Positions 51,453 to 60,092 of a stretch of 64,000 bases of DNA are shown here, piece after piece. The stretch is taken from contig CAVUEF010000006.1 in assembly GCA_963740455.1 (NCBI GenBank), positions 186,001 to 250,000 of the forward strand. The letters run 5' to 3'. Source of the DNA: Paucibacter sp963740455. Lineage in GTDB: Bacteria > Pseudomonadota > Gammaproteobacteria > Burkholderiales > Burkholderiaceae_C. Under the pieces are notes generated by a model. That model saw only the letters and a list, made by a program, of their open reading frames with translations. It did no database searches and was not told the DNA's origin. The position numbers were made by a program, and so were the translations under genes. Position 1 is the stretch's first letter. Each line of letters opens with the position of its first letter.

Positions 51453-53006
51453 TCAGGTCTTGATGTTCAGGCTCAGCAGACCGCTGCGTGCCCAGACCTG
51501 CGCCTCTTCATGCAGCAAGTAAAGCGTGCGCGGGTGCTCTTGCGCCCACGCGGGCGTCATCAGCACCTCGATCGCATCGGCGTTGCGGCGCACAAGCATG
51601 GCATCCAGATCGACGTCTTCGCGGGCGTGCGCCTTGATGACAGCCAGGCGCAGGCACAGCAACTGCCACAAGAAGGTGTCGTCGACCAGTCGGCTATCGA
51701 GCTTCTTGAGTCCGCCGCGCTGACCCAGCACCAGATCGCCGAGCCGGCGCAACTGGCTTTGCGAGAACCCGGCGGCGTCCACATGGGCCAGCAGATAGGC
51801 GCTGTGGCGATGGTGGTCGTGGTGCGAGACCATCATGCCGATTTCGTGCAGCGCGGCCACCCAGCCTAGTTCACGCTTCAACTCCAGCGGCGCCTCTGGC
51901 ATGACTTGTTCGAACAGCGCCAGCGCCATGCGCTGCACGCGCCTGGCCTGGGCCGCATCGACATCGAAGCGCTCTTGCAAGGCGGCCACGGTGGACTCGC
52001 GCATGTCGACCACGCGCGCCCGGGTGCGGTGCGGCCGGGCGCTTTCCAGGCGCTGCGACAAATCAAAGATGACGCCCTGGCGCAACGCACCCTTGGCCGG
52101 CAAGAGTTCGGCAATGTCGAAGTTCTGCGCCAGCGTATAGAGGATGCAAAGACCGCCCGCCAGCACGGCGCGCCGGTCTTCCCTGAGGCCAGCAAGATTG
52201 ACGCGGTCGACATGACCCGCGGCCAGGCATTGCTCGATGCACCAGCGCAGCCCCGCGGGCGTGATGCGGCCGTCCGTGATGCCGTTGGCTGCCAGTATCT
52301 GCGACACCGCCGCCACCGTGCCCGAAGAGCCGAGCGCCTCGCGCCACAATCCGCGCGCAAAGGGTTTCAACGCTTCTTCGAGCTCGGCGCCGCAAGCCAC
52401 TTGCGCGGCGCGGAATGCCTCGGCGCTGAATCTGCCCTCCGCAAAGTAGCGCATCGTCAGGCTCACGCTGCCCACCGGAAACGATTCGGCCGTGAGCGGC
52501 AGGCGGCCGCGTCCCAGAATCATCTCGGTGGAACGTCCGCCGATGTCGATCACGAGTCGCGCAGTTTCGGATGGCTGCAGGCGCGCCACGCCGGCATAGA
52601 TCAGACGCGCCTCCTCGCGGCCGGCAATCACTTCGATGGGATGGTTCAGCACCGTCTGCGCCTGCTGCAGAAAGGCGTCGCGGTTACGCGCCTCTCTGAG
52701 CGTTTGGGTGGCCACCGCGCGCACGCGCTCGGGCGCAAACCCCGTCAGGCGCAAGGCAAAGCGGCGCAGGCAGTCCAGACCGCGCTGCACGGCTGCGTCG
52801 GTGAGCATCATGTTGGCGTCCAGGCCGGCGCCCAGGCGCACCGTTTCCTTCAGGTAGACGACGCGACGGTAGCGGCCCTGTTGCAACTGCGCGATCTCCA
52901 GCCTGAAGCTGTTGGACCCCATGTCGATGGCCGCGAGCGGTCCTGGGTCGGCAGAGGTTTGCGTGCGCGATGCGGCGAGCAATGGGGGGGTGTTTGATGT
53001 GGCCAT
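51453..53006 (-). CDS. ppx: Exopolyphosphatase / guanosine pentaphosphatase family
   Basis: Ppx removes terminal phosphate from polyphosphate and may also convert pppGpp. The product is 517 residues from ATG 53006 (ATG 53018 would add four). The ASKHA-fold motifs are AAIDMGSNSFRLEIAQ, VIDIGGRSTEMILGRG and LGSSGTVAAVSQIL. The C-terminal HD-like region contains VAALHEIGMMVSHHDHHRHS. It converges on the CYTH-CHAD gene with only 23 bp between stops and diverges from the EAL-GGDEF gene. Confidence 0.94.
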   Translation of the reverse strand: MATSNTPPLLAASRTQTSADPGPLAAIDMGSNSFRLEIAQLQQGRYRRVVYLKETVRLGAGLDANMMLTDAAVQRGLDCLRRFALRLTGFAPERVRAVATQTLREARNRDAFLQQAQTVLNHPIEVIAGREEARLIYAGVARLQPSETARLVIDIGGRSTEMILGRGRLPLTAESFPVGSVSLTMRYFAEGRFSAEAFRAAQVACGAELEEALKPFARGLWREALGSSGTVAAVSQILAANGITDGRITPAGLRWCIEQCLAAGHVDRVNLAGLREDRRAVLAGGLCILYTLAQNFDIAELLPAKGALRQGVIFDLSQRLESARPHRTRARVVDMRESTVAALQERFDVDAAQARRVQRMALALFEQVMPEAPLELKRELGWVAALHEIGMMVSHHDHHRHSAYLLAHVDAAGFSQSQLRRLGDLVLGQRGGLKKLDSRLVDDTFLWQLLCLRLAVIKAHAREDVDLDAMLVRRNADAIEVLMTPAWAQEHPRTLYLLHEEAQVWARSGLLSLNIKT

Positions 53007-53048
53007 GAGGTGCCACATTGTCGCGGCAAATTGGTCCGCCGTCCGGCC

Positions 53049-53066
53049 TTGTCACGACAGAGTCAC
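53049..53066 (+). promoter_or_regulatory. Possible two-unit PHO box before the EAL-GGDEF gene
   Basis: TTGTCAC (53049) and GAGTCAC (53060) are 11 bp apart with a GACA spacer, matching the PhoB half-site pattern. It ends only 8 bp before ATG 53075 and overlaps the ribosome-site region, so its position is awkward for activation. It may be fortuitous or serve divergent ppx. Confidence 0.35.
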
Positions 53067-53074
53067 AGGAGTCC

Positions 53075-54943
53075 ATGACACTTCGTCACATGCATGCAAT
53101 CAGAGCCCGCAGAGCCTTGACGTGCTCGCTGCACAGCGAGTTACAGCAAGTGATAGAGCGCGATCTGTTGGTGGCGCATTTTCAACCCATCGTCGACTTG
53201 AGCAGCGGCGCGGTGTATGGGCATGAGGCGCTGATACGCGGCCCCGAAGGCAGTCCGCTCGAATTCCCCGATGCACTGTTTGCCGCAGGCCGGCAAGAGG
53301 GACTCACGGTAGAGCTTGAAGTCTGCTGCGCCTTGCGGGCCTTGAAGGACTGGGGCGTGCAGGCCTTGCCGGGCAAGCTGCTGCTGAACATGAGCGCCGA
53401 TGCGCTGAGCCGCGTGGTGGACGACTTCGACATGGAGGGCTCGCTGAGGAATTTTTCGGACTGCGGCGTGCGTCCCGAAAACGTCATCATCGAGCTGACC
53501 GAGCATGAGCGTGTGTCGGAGCTCGATGCGCTCAAGCGTGCCATCACCTTGCTGCGCAGACACAAGGTGGGCATTGCGCTCGACGACTTTGGCGATGGAC
53601 GCTCCAGCCTGCGCCTGTGGTCGGAGATCCAGCCCGAAGTGGTGAAGATTGACAAGTACTTCACCCACAATGTGCATGTCCTGCCCGAGAAGCTGCAGAC
53701 CATCCGGGCCATGCTGCTGCTGGCAGAAAACCTGGGTGCGTGCCTGGTTGCCGAAGGCATCGAGTGCGACGACGAACTGCGCGTCTTGCGTGACCTGGGC
53801 ATCAGTTATGGCCAGGGCTGGCTGTTGGGGCGACCCGCAGCGCAGGGCGTGACGCAGCCCTTGCCGGCTGCGCAACGGGTGTTGAGCAGCAATGACATCG
53901 CGGTGTTGCCCGAACTGCGCCGCGCCGGCGGCTCGGGCGTGGTCGCCTCGCAGCTTTGCAGGGAACTGCCCACCGTCGGAGTGGCCACCACCCATGAGCA
54001 GCTCTACCGCCTGTTCTGCGAGGACGAGCATCTGCACGCGGTGGCCCTGGTCGACCAGCAACAAAAGCCGGTTGCGCTGATCGACCGGACGCAATTCACT
54101 TCGCGTTGGGCCAAGCCCTTCTTCAACGAGTTGTATGGCAAGAAACCGTGCGGCCTGTTTGCCAATCACGCACCGCTGATCATGGACGCCGACACCGGCA
54201 TCGACGCGCTGACGGCCGTGTTGACCTCAAGCGATCAGCGCTACTTGAGCGAGGGATTCATCGTGACCCGCGGCGGGCGCTACCTGGGCCTGGGGACGGG
54301 TCAGCAATTGGTGCGGTCGGTCACCGAAGCGCGCATCGAGGCGGCGCGCCACGCCAACCCGTTGACCTTCCTGCCGGGCAATATCCCCATCAGTCAGCAT
54401 ATCGCGCGGCTGTTGGCCAGTGGCCGCGAGTTTGTGGCAGCCTATGCCGATCTGAACCAGTTCAAACCCTTCAACGACCAGTATGGCTATTGGCGTGGCG
54501 ACGAAATGATTCGACTGCTGGCGCGCGCCATCGTCCAGCACTGCGACCCGCAGCGCGACTTCGTGGGACATGTCGGCGGAGACGATTTCGTGGTCTTGTT
54601 CCAGAGCAGCGACTGGGAATCGCGCTGCGAAGCCATCGTGAACGGCTTCAATGAAAAGGCCTTGTCGCTGTTTGACGAAGAAGCCCTGAAGGCCGGCGGC
54701 ATCATGGCCGAAGATCGCCATGGCGACATGCGGTTCCATCCTTGCACCACCTTGTCGATCGGCGCAGTGCGCGTGGCCGCTGGCACGGTTTGCCGCGCCG
54801 AGGCCGTCGCCAACGCGGCGGCAACGGCAAAGCGCGAAGCCAAGCATGGCAGCCACAAGGTGTATGTGATGACTTCATACGCGAACGAATTGCGCAAGAC
54901 CGCCACCGTGAAGGGCGCAGGTTCTCAGATCGATTCGTTCTGA
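53075..54943 (+). CDS. EAL-CBS-GGDEF protein (c-di-GMP phosphodiesterase with degenerate cyclase domain)
   Basis: This 622-residue cytosolic protein has an N-terminal EAL domain that keeps the catalytic set: EALIRGPEG, NMSAD, ELTEHER, LDDFGDGRSS, KIDKYF and EGIE with QGWLLGRP. It should therefore hydrolyse c-di-GMP. A CBS pair follows (about residues 280-410, LYRLFCEDEHLHAVALVDQQ). The C-terminal GGDEF domain has GGDDF in place of GGDEF/GGEEF and a modified ADLNQFKPFND, so cyclase activity is doubtful and it may bind GTP as a regulator. ATG 53075 has AGGAG 5 nt upstream. It is divergent from ppx. Confidence 0.9.
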   Translation: MTLRHMHAIRARRALTCSLHSELQQVIERDLLVAHFQPIVDLSSGAVYGHEALIRGPEGSPLEFPDALFAAGRQEGLTVELEVCCALRALKDWGVQALPGKLLLNMSADALSRVVDDFDMEGSLRNFSDCGVRPENVIIELTEHERVSELDALKRAITLLRRHKVGIALDDFGDGRSSLRLWSEIQPEVVKIDKYFTHNVHVLPEKLQTIRAMLLLAENLGACLVAEGIECDDELRVLRDLGISYGQGWLLGRPAAQGVTQPLPAAQRVLSSNDIAVLPELRRAGGSGVVASQLCRELPTVGVATTHEQLYRLFCEDEHLHAVALVDQQQKPVALIDRTQFTSRWAKPFFNELYGKKPCGLFANHAPLIMDADTGIDALTAVLTSSDQRYLSEGFIVTRGGRYLGLGTGQQLVRSVTEARIEAARHANPLTFLPGNIPISQHIARLLASGREFVAAYADLNQFKPFNDQYGYWRGDEMIRLLARAIVQHCDPQRDFVGHVGGDDFVVLFQSSDWESRCEAIVNGFNEKALSLFDEEALKAGGIMAEDRHGDMRFHPCTTLSIGAVRVAAGTVCRAEAVANAAATAKREAKHGSHKVYVMTSYANELRKTATVKGAGSQIDSF

Positions 54944-54968
54944 CCGGGATGCTCCGGGACACGCCGCT

Positions 54969-55807
54969 TCAGATACCGAGGAAACGTCGACGATAGGAGG
55001 GCGGCAGATCGGCCAGATCGAGCAGCATGGGCAGGTCGGCGCAGCCGAATTCCGGATCCCACGCTGGAGCACCCAGCACCTTGGCGCCGCATTTCAGGTA
55101 GCCCTTGATGAGCGCTGGCGGTTCGACGTCGAGGTTTGGTTCAACTCATCCACCGGCAGGGGCAGGCGCGGACTGACCTGCCGCTCGGGCGCGGCCAGAT
55201 GCGTGCGGCTCAAGCTCCGCCACAGGCTCGCCGCGCAATGGCCGCCGTCGTGCATGGAGACGCTGGCGCAACCGACCATCAGATCGAGTTGGTTGCGATG
55301 CATGAACTCGGCCAGCGTCGACCACAGCATCAGGATCACGCCGCCTTGGCGCCAGGCCGGAGCGATGCATGAGCGTCCGAGCTCGGCCATGCGCGGGCGC
55401 AGCGCGTCGAGGGCGCCGAGGTCGAACTCGCCGTCGCTGTAGAGCCGGCCTGCGATGCGCGCGCCGCCCGGTGTCAACACGCGGTAGGTTCCCACTACCT
55501 CTGACGCGCGCGTGGGCGTCTCGACCGTACGCACCAGCAGGTGTTCGCAGTGGTTGTCGAATTCGTCGACGTCCTGGTCGACAGGTGTGCCCGGCAATAC
55601 CGAGAGCCCGGCGCCCATTTCACCGCAAAAGACCTGGTAGCGAAGACGCTGCGCCGCGGCCACTTCGTCGGCGTGGCGCGCCCAAACGGCTTCGAGTTGG
55701 ACGGGCTGGGCGGGCCGGTGCGAGGCGACGCGAGAGAACTCGGGCGCGGCACGTGCTTGGCTGGATTGAGAAGGCGACTGGGTGTTCGATGGAGGCGGTG
55801 TCTTCAT
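54969..55807 (-). pseudogene. olsB: Ornithine-acyl-ACP N-acyltransferase (OlsB type), frameshifted
   Basis: OlsB (GNAT-related) acylates ornithine to lyso-ornithine lipid, a phosphorus-free membrane lipid. The frame shows AQRLRYQVFCGEMGA, DQDVDEFDNHCEHLLVR, GRSCIAPAWRQGGVILMLW and GCASVSMHDGGHC, then breaks. It stops at 55094 with non-family residues, while the next frame gives the missing tail LDVEPPALIKGYLKCGAKVL, PAWDPEFGCADLPML and a stop at 54969. One base is lost near 55132-55140. It is inactive if this is real. A four-unit PHO box lies just upstream of ATG 55807, which is preferred over the longer frame. Confidence 0.85.
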
Positions 55808-55829
55808 GCCGTCATGCTCGCGCCCGCGC

Positions 55830-55869
55830 ATGACGACGACATGATGGTTCGATGACAAAACCGTGACCG
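55830..55869 (-). promoter_or_regulatory. PHO box (four PhoB half-sites) upstream of olsB
   Basis: On the minus strand CGGTCAC, TTGTCAT, CCATCAT and TCGTCAT occur at exactly 11-bp steps (plus-strand ATGAC/GTGAC cores at 55830, 55841, 55852, 55863). It ends 23 bp before ATG 55807. This is the strongest PhoB-type array in the window and fits phosphate-starvation induction of ornithine lipids. Confidence 0.75.
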
Positions 55870-55940
55870 GTGGGGCGCGGATGCCGGTCGCGCATCGCCC
55901 TTCGAGGTGACGCGGCGGCGATCGAGAAAGAATGGCCTAC

Positions 55941-56984
55941 TTAGCGTGCCACGGCCCGACGCAAACCCTCGCTGGCGCGCAAGCTGCCGACCTTGATGCC
56001 GTTCCAGTTGTTCAGCTGCGGTGCGCTGAGCGTCGCCAGCAGCGCGGCGTCGGCCTCGCTCAGCGACACAAACGCCTCGATCAGGGCGGCCATCGCGACC
56101 TCGGCGCCGCGCGCGTTGCCGTCGTCGATCTTCAGCGCCGCGCCCAATCCGAGCTCGGGGAAGCTCGCGCAATAAACGCCTTCGGCGCCGATCTTGCAAA
56201 ACACGCGCTCGCCCAGTTGCTGCATCACCAGCGTATCAAAGCGCGCCGTGCCGCCGACCATGAAGGGCGCGCGTGCCACGGCCTGGCGCAGCCGCCGCGC
56301 CGCCTTGGCGCGCTCGGCGCTCAAGCCCTGGCCGGTGCCGACGCGGGCGAAGGCCAACGCGAGTTGCCGCAACGGTATGGCGTAGGTGGGAATCGAGCAG
56401 CCGTCGGTGCCCACCGGAGCGCGCGACAAATCGATGTCGGTGCTGGCGGCCAGCGCGGCGCTGACTTCCTTCATCACCGGATGGTCGGCGCGCACATAGC
56501 CACGCGCAAATTCGCCCGGATCGCTGCCCTGTGCGATGGCCAGCTGGCAAGCCACGCAGACAAAGCCGGCATGCTTGCCCGAGCAGTTGTTGTGCAAGGG
56601 ACCGGCCTGTTCATGGCGCGCAAACATGCCACGCAACACCATCTCGCGCGCCGGCCATTGCGTGCCGCATTCGAGTGCACCGGCATCGAGCCCGCACCTC
56701 TTGAGCATGCCCAAAGCCGTGGCCACATGCTCGGGCTCGCCATTGTGCGAAGCGCAGGCAAGCGCCAGCTCGGCGTCGCTCAAGTGCAGGCGCTCGGCCG
56801 CGCCGCTGGTCACCAGCGGCAGGGCCTGCAACACCTTGATGGCAGAGCGCGGAAAGACCGGGCGATTGATGTCGCCCAGCGACGCGACCACAGTGCCGTC
56901 GGCATCCAGCACCACGAACGCGCCGCTGTGGGCGGACTCGAGCGCCGCGCCGCGTAGCACCTCCACAAGCAACGGATTGTTCAT
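55941..56984 (-). CDS. Asparaginase II family protein
   Basis: This 347-residue protein of the thermolabile L-asparaginase family (COG4448, AnsA-type) is unrelated to the classical AnsB fold. Blocks include LVEVLRGAALESAHSGA, PRSAIKVLQALPLV, ACASHNGEPEHV, HNNCSGKHAGFV, GTDGCSIPTYA and FCKIGAEGVYCASFPELGLG. It should release ammonia from asparagine in the cytosol, though some members are only predicted. ATG 56984 has GAGG upstream; the peptidase gene precedes it by 10 nt, so both are probably co-transcribed. Confidence 0.88.
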   Translation of the reverse strand: MNNPLLVEVLRGAALESAHSGAFVVLDADGTVVASLGDINRPVFPRSAIKVLQALPLVTSGAAERLHLSDAELALACASHNGEPEHVATALGMLKRCGLDAGALECGTQWPAREMVLRGMFARHEQAGPLHNNCSGKHAGFVCVACQLAIAQGSDPGEFARGYVRADHPVMKEVSAALAASTDIDLSRAPVGTDGCSIPTYAIPLRQLALAFARVGTGQGLSAERAKAARRLRQAVARAPFMVGGTARFDTLVMQQLGERVFCKIGAEGVYCASFPELGLGAALKIDDGNARGAEVAMAALIEAFVSLSEADAALLATLSAPQLNNWNGIKVGSLRASEGLRRAVAR

Positions 56985-56994
56985 CAAGGGATCC

Positions 56995-58494
56995 TCAGAG
57001 CTTGCCCACGAACTCACGCAGCTCGGACGCCATTTTCTTCAGCGACGGCGCATGGATGTACATCATGTGGCCGGCCTCGAAATAGCTGATCTGGACGTTG
57101 GCGGCGAGCTGGTCGCGCAGTCCCATGTGGCTGAGCGTGTAGTCCCCGGCGCAGTGCGGTGTGGCCAGGTCGTAGTAGCCGCTGGCCACATAGACGCGCA
57201 TCGCCGGGTTGGCATGCATGGCGCGTCGCAGGCTGTCGCCCGCGGCCACGTACTGATTCTCGAAGCCCTTCCACGACCAGGTTTTCCACAGCGGCGCGTG
57301 CACCATATACGGCGCGTCGATGTGATAGCCGAGCTTCTCGACCAGCAGGCGGTTGATGCCGTTGGCATAGGCGCCCACCAGATTGTTCATGCTGGCATCT
57401 TCCTCGGGGCGCTCGCCGGCGTCGTCCTTGTCCATGCCGAGGAATCGCGTGTCCAGGCGCCCCACGGTCTGGCCGCGCTCTCGCAGCAATTCCTTGAAGA
57501 AGCGGAATTCATCAACGCGCAGCCGGCAGCGCAGCACGAACTCGACCGACAAGCCGCTGTACAGCGCGAGCTGCTCGGCGATGCGTTGACGCGTTTTGGG
57601 GTCGAGCCTGGAGCCCTGCATCAACGCCACGATGTAGTCGGTGTTGGCAAAGGTCTCGGCGGCCGCCACCACCTCGGACAAGGTCATTTTCTGCAGCGCC
57701 GGGCGCAAGGCCTTGTGGTACCAGGCGGTGGCAGCGAAGGTGGGCAGATACAGCGCATAGGGCAGCTCATTGCCGTGGTCGAAGCTGAGCGTCTGAAAGT
57801 CCAGCGCCAGCGACACCAGCATCACGCCGTTCAGGTAGATGTCGTGCTTTTCCTGCAGGTGGCGCGCCAGGCCGGCACCGCGCGTCGTGCCGTAGCTCTC
57901 GCCGATCAGGTACTTGGGGCTGGCCCAGCGCTTGTAGCGCGACAGATACAGGCGTATGAACTCGCCGATCGAATCGAGGTCGCGCTGGTATTCGTGGAAC
58001 TCCGCCACCTTCTCGCCCTCGGCGACACGCGAGTGCCCGGTGCCCACCGGGTCGATGAACACCAGGTCCGACTCGGTCAGCAGCGTGTGTTCGTTGTCGA
58101 CCAGGCCGTAGGGTGGCGGCGGGGCGTTGCCCATCGCGTCGACCTGCACACGCTGCGGTCCCAGGATGCCCAGATGCAGCCAGACGCTGCTCGAACCCGG
58201 CCCACCGTTGAAGCTGAAGGTGACAGGTCTTGCCTCGGGCTTCTTCACGCCCTTGAGCGTGTAGGCGGTGAAGAAGACAGTGGCGCGCGCCTTGTCGCCC
58301 TTGTGCTCGCCGTCTTTGGCTTCCGGCTCGAGCAGCACCAGCGTGCCGCACACGGCGGTGTATTCCAGCACGCGCTTTCCCACCTGCAGCTTGTGCTGGG
58401 TGACAACCAGATGCTCTTGCGGCTTGGCGGGTTCGGCGGGTTTGACGGCGGTGGCGGGCGAGCCAGCGGTCTCGGCGGGATTGTTGTTGGCCAT
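56995..58494 (-). CDS. Peptidase S10 (serine carboxypeptidase-like) family protein
   Basis: This 499-residue alpha/beta-hydrolase of the serine carboxypeptidase family carries FSFNGGPGSSSVWLHLG (oxyanion region), the nucleophile elbow LIGESYGTTRG, and late catalytic Asp and His in SGYYDLATPHCA and EAGHMMYIH. A Pro/Ala-rich N-terminus lacks a convincing signal peptide, so location is uncertain. It should cleave C-terminal residues from peptides. It is followed closely by the asparaginase gene. Confidence 0.9.
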   Translation of the reverse strand: MANNNPAETAGSPATAVKPAEPAKPQEHLVVTQHKLQVGKRVLEYTAVCGTLVLLEPEAKDGEHKGDKARATVFFTAYTLKGVKKPEARPVTFSFNGGPGSSSVWLHLGILGPQRVQVDAMGNAPPPPYGLVDNEHTLLTESDLVFIDPVGTGHSRVAEGEKVAEFHEYQRDLDSIGEFIRLYLSRYKRWASPKYLIGESYGTTRGAGLARHLQEKHDIYLNGVMLVSLALDFQTLSFDHGNELPYALYLPTFAATAWYHKALRPALQKMTLSEVVAAAETFANTDYIVALMQGSRLDPKTRQRIAEQLALYSGLSVEFVLRCRLRVDEFRFFKELLRERGQTVGRLDTRFLGMDKDDAGERPEEDASMNNLVGAYANGINRLLVEKLGYHIDAPYMVHAPLWKTWSWKGFENQYVAAGDSLRRAMHANPAMRVYVASGYYDLATPHCAGDYTLSHMGLRDQLAANVQISYFEAGHMMYIHAPSLKKMASELREFVGKL

Positions 58495-58526
58495 GGTGGA
58501 CTGGGTTATGACGTAGAGTGCAAAGC

Positions 58527-59357
58527 ATGCATGCTAGCGCTCAAATTTTCCATCGGTACTTGCGGGGGATTGACTTCAGCAGCGCGCCCAGCGCACGAAA
58601 GCCCATTGTCGTTGCCAGCGGTGAACTCAACGGCGCCGTGCTGCGCCTGAGCGGCCTCCAGTGTCTGGCTTCACTGGACGAATTCCGCACCTGCCTGCTC
58701 GCACCCGGCCCGTGGTTGGGTGCATTCGATTTTCCGTTCGGCCTGCCGCGCGAGCTGGTGACAAGCCTGGCGTGGCCGCAGGACTGGGAGACGCTGATGC
58801 AGTTTTATGCTGCACAGCCGCGCACCGTGCTGCGCGAGCAGTTCGCGGCCTTTTGTGCGGCACGTCCTGCTGGGCGGAAATTTGCGCACCGCGCTTGCGA
58901 CATTCCGGCGGGATCGTCTCCGTCGATGAAGTGGGTCAACCCGCCGGTGGCCTGGATGATGCACGCCGGTGTGCCGCTGTTGATGCAGACCGGCGTGCTG
59001 ATACCGGGCTTGCATCCGGGCGACGCACAGCGCGTGGCGCTGGAAGGCTATCCGGGCCTGCTCGCGCGCGAATTGATCGGCAGGCGCAGCTACAAGAGCG
59101 ACGCCAAACGCCAACAGACGCCCGAGCGCCTGATCGCCCGCAAGGACTTGCTCGACGCGCTTGAGCAGGGCCGCACGCGCCTCGGTCTGCGGCTGCGCCT
59201 GAGCCACGCGCAGCGCGACACGCTGGTGAACGATGCCAAAGGCGATCAGCTCGACGCGGTGCTGTGCCTGATGCAGGCGGGCTGGGCGAGTTGCCGGCCC
59301 GACTATGGATTGCCTGCCGTCACGGACCCGCTGGAGGGCTGGATCGTCAGCGCCTGA
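58527..59357 (+). CDS. DUF429 domain-containing protein
   Basis: This 276-residue protein has the DUF429 pattern: an opening RGIDFSSAPSARKPIVVASG, GAFDFPFGLPRELV, and EGYPGLLARELIGRRSYK with KGDQLDAVLCLMQAG near the end. This is an RNase H-like fold with conserved Asp residues, suggesting nuclease-type chemistry, but no activity is established. ATG 58527 is chosen; GTG 58518 is an alternative. It is divergent from the peptidase gene, with 32 bp between. Confidence 0.75.
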   Translation: MHASAQIFHRYLRGIDFSSAPSARKPIVVASGELNGAVLRLSGLQCLASLDEFRTCLLAPGPWLGAFDFPFGLPRELVTSLAWPQDWETLMQFYAAQPRTVLREQFAAFCAARPAGRKFAHRACDIPAGSSPSMKWVNPPVAWMMHAGVPLLMQTGVLIPGLHPGDAQRVALEGYPGLLARELIGRRSYKSDAKRQQTPERLIARKDLLDALEQGRTRLGLRLRLSHAQRDTLVNDAKGDQLDAVLCLMQAGWASCRPDYGLPAVTDPLEGWIVSA

Positions 59358-59458
59358 ACATCAGCAACAACCCGTCCCTCAAGTCGGGGGGTGAGTGAAG
59401 CAAGCGTGATTTATTGCCTTGCCATGCACGTATGCTGCGGCCATCTGGGGAGGGCTGC

Positions 59459-60061
59459 ATGCGCAAACTTCAGGGGTTGTCGGTTCACGCACTCTGGGCC
59501 AGTGGTGCCTGGTTGCTGCTGTGTCTGGCTGCGTGTGGCGGCAGCGGCGAAGATGTCGCTACGGCCGCTGCCCTGCGCCGAGCGCAGGAGGCCGCAGCGA
59601 CGCCGGTAACCCTGCAGCAATTGCCCGATCTGCATCAATGTCTGGCCGGGCTCAGCCATCAACTCAAGAAGGCAGCGGCACTGGACAAGCTGAGCCTGGG
59701 GTGCCTCACCGGAACTTACAAGGGCCAGACGCCCAAGGGTGACGACTGTGCCCTGAAGGTTGACGCGATGGAGCGGCGTTTCACGTTTTCGTATGGCACC
59801 CAGCAGGTTGCTGTCGACTGGGCCGTGGTGGCCGTGGCCATCGACGGGCAACCGGTGCACAACCTCGAATCGTCCGACCTCGACGGTGCCCGGCCGGGCG
59901 TGCAATTGACGCGCTTCACCGCAGTGCCCGAGGGCGTGACCGAAACACTGGCGCTGCGAGCCGGCCTGGCGCGCCACGGGCCTCAAGGACTGCCGCAGAT
60001 CAGCTATTTGAAGGTGCACGCAGGGAAAGCCGAAGACCTGCGCTGCCGCTTTGCAACCTAG
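59459..60061 (+). CDS. Hypothetical lipoprotein
   Basis: This is a 200-residue lipoprotein precursor. The signal LWASGAWLLLCLAAC ends in the lipobox LAAC, followed by GGSGED. The mature part has two more Cys (DLHQCLAGL, LGCLTGTYKG) and a mixed alpha/beta pattern I do not recognise. ATG 59459 has GGGGAGG upstream. It lies 31 nt before the PEP-CTERM gene and may share its transcript with the tail-collar genes. Confidence 0.75.
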   Translation: MRKLQGLSVHALWASGAWLLLCLAACGGSGEDVATAAALRRAQEAAATPVTLQQLPDLHQCLAGLSHQLKKAAALDKLSLGCLTGTYKGQTPKGDDCALKVDAMERRFTFSYGTQQVAVDWAVVAVAIDGQPVHNLESSDLDGARPGVQLTRFTAVPEGVTETLALRAGLARHGPQGLPQISYLKVHAGKAEDLRCRFAT

Positions 60062-60092
60062 GCCGAGAGCCATATTTTTTGAGGAGAGCGTG

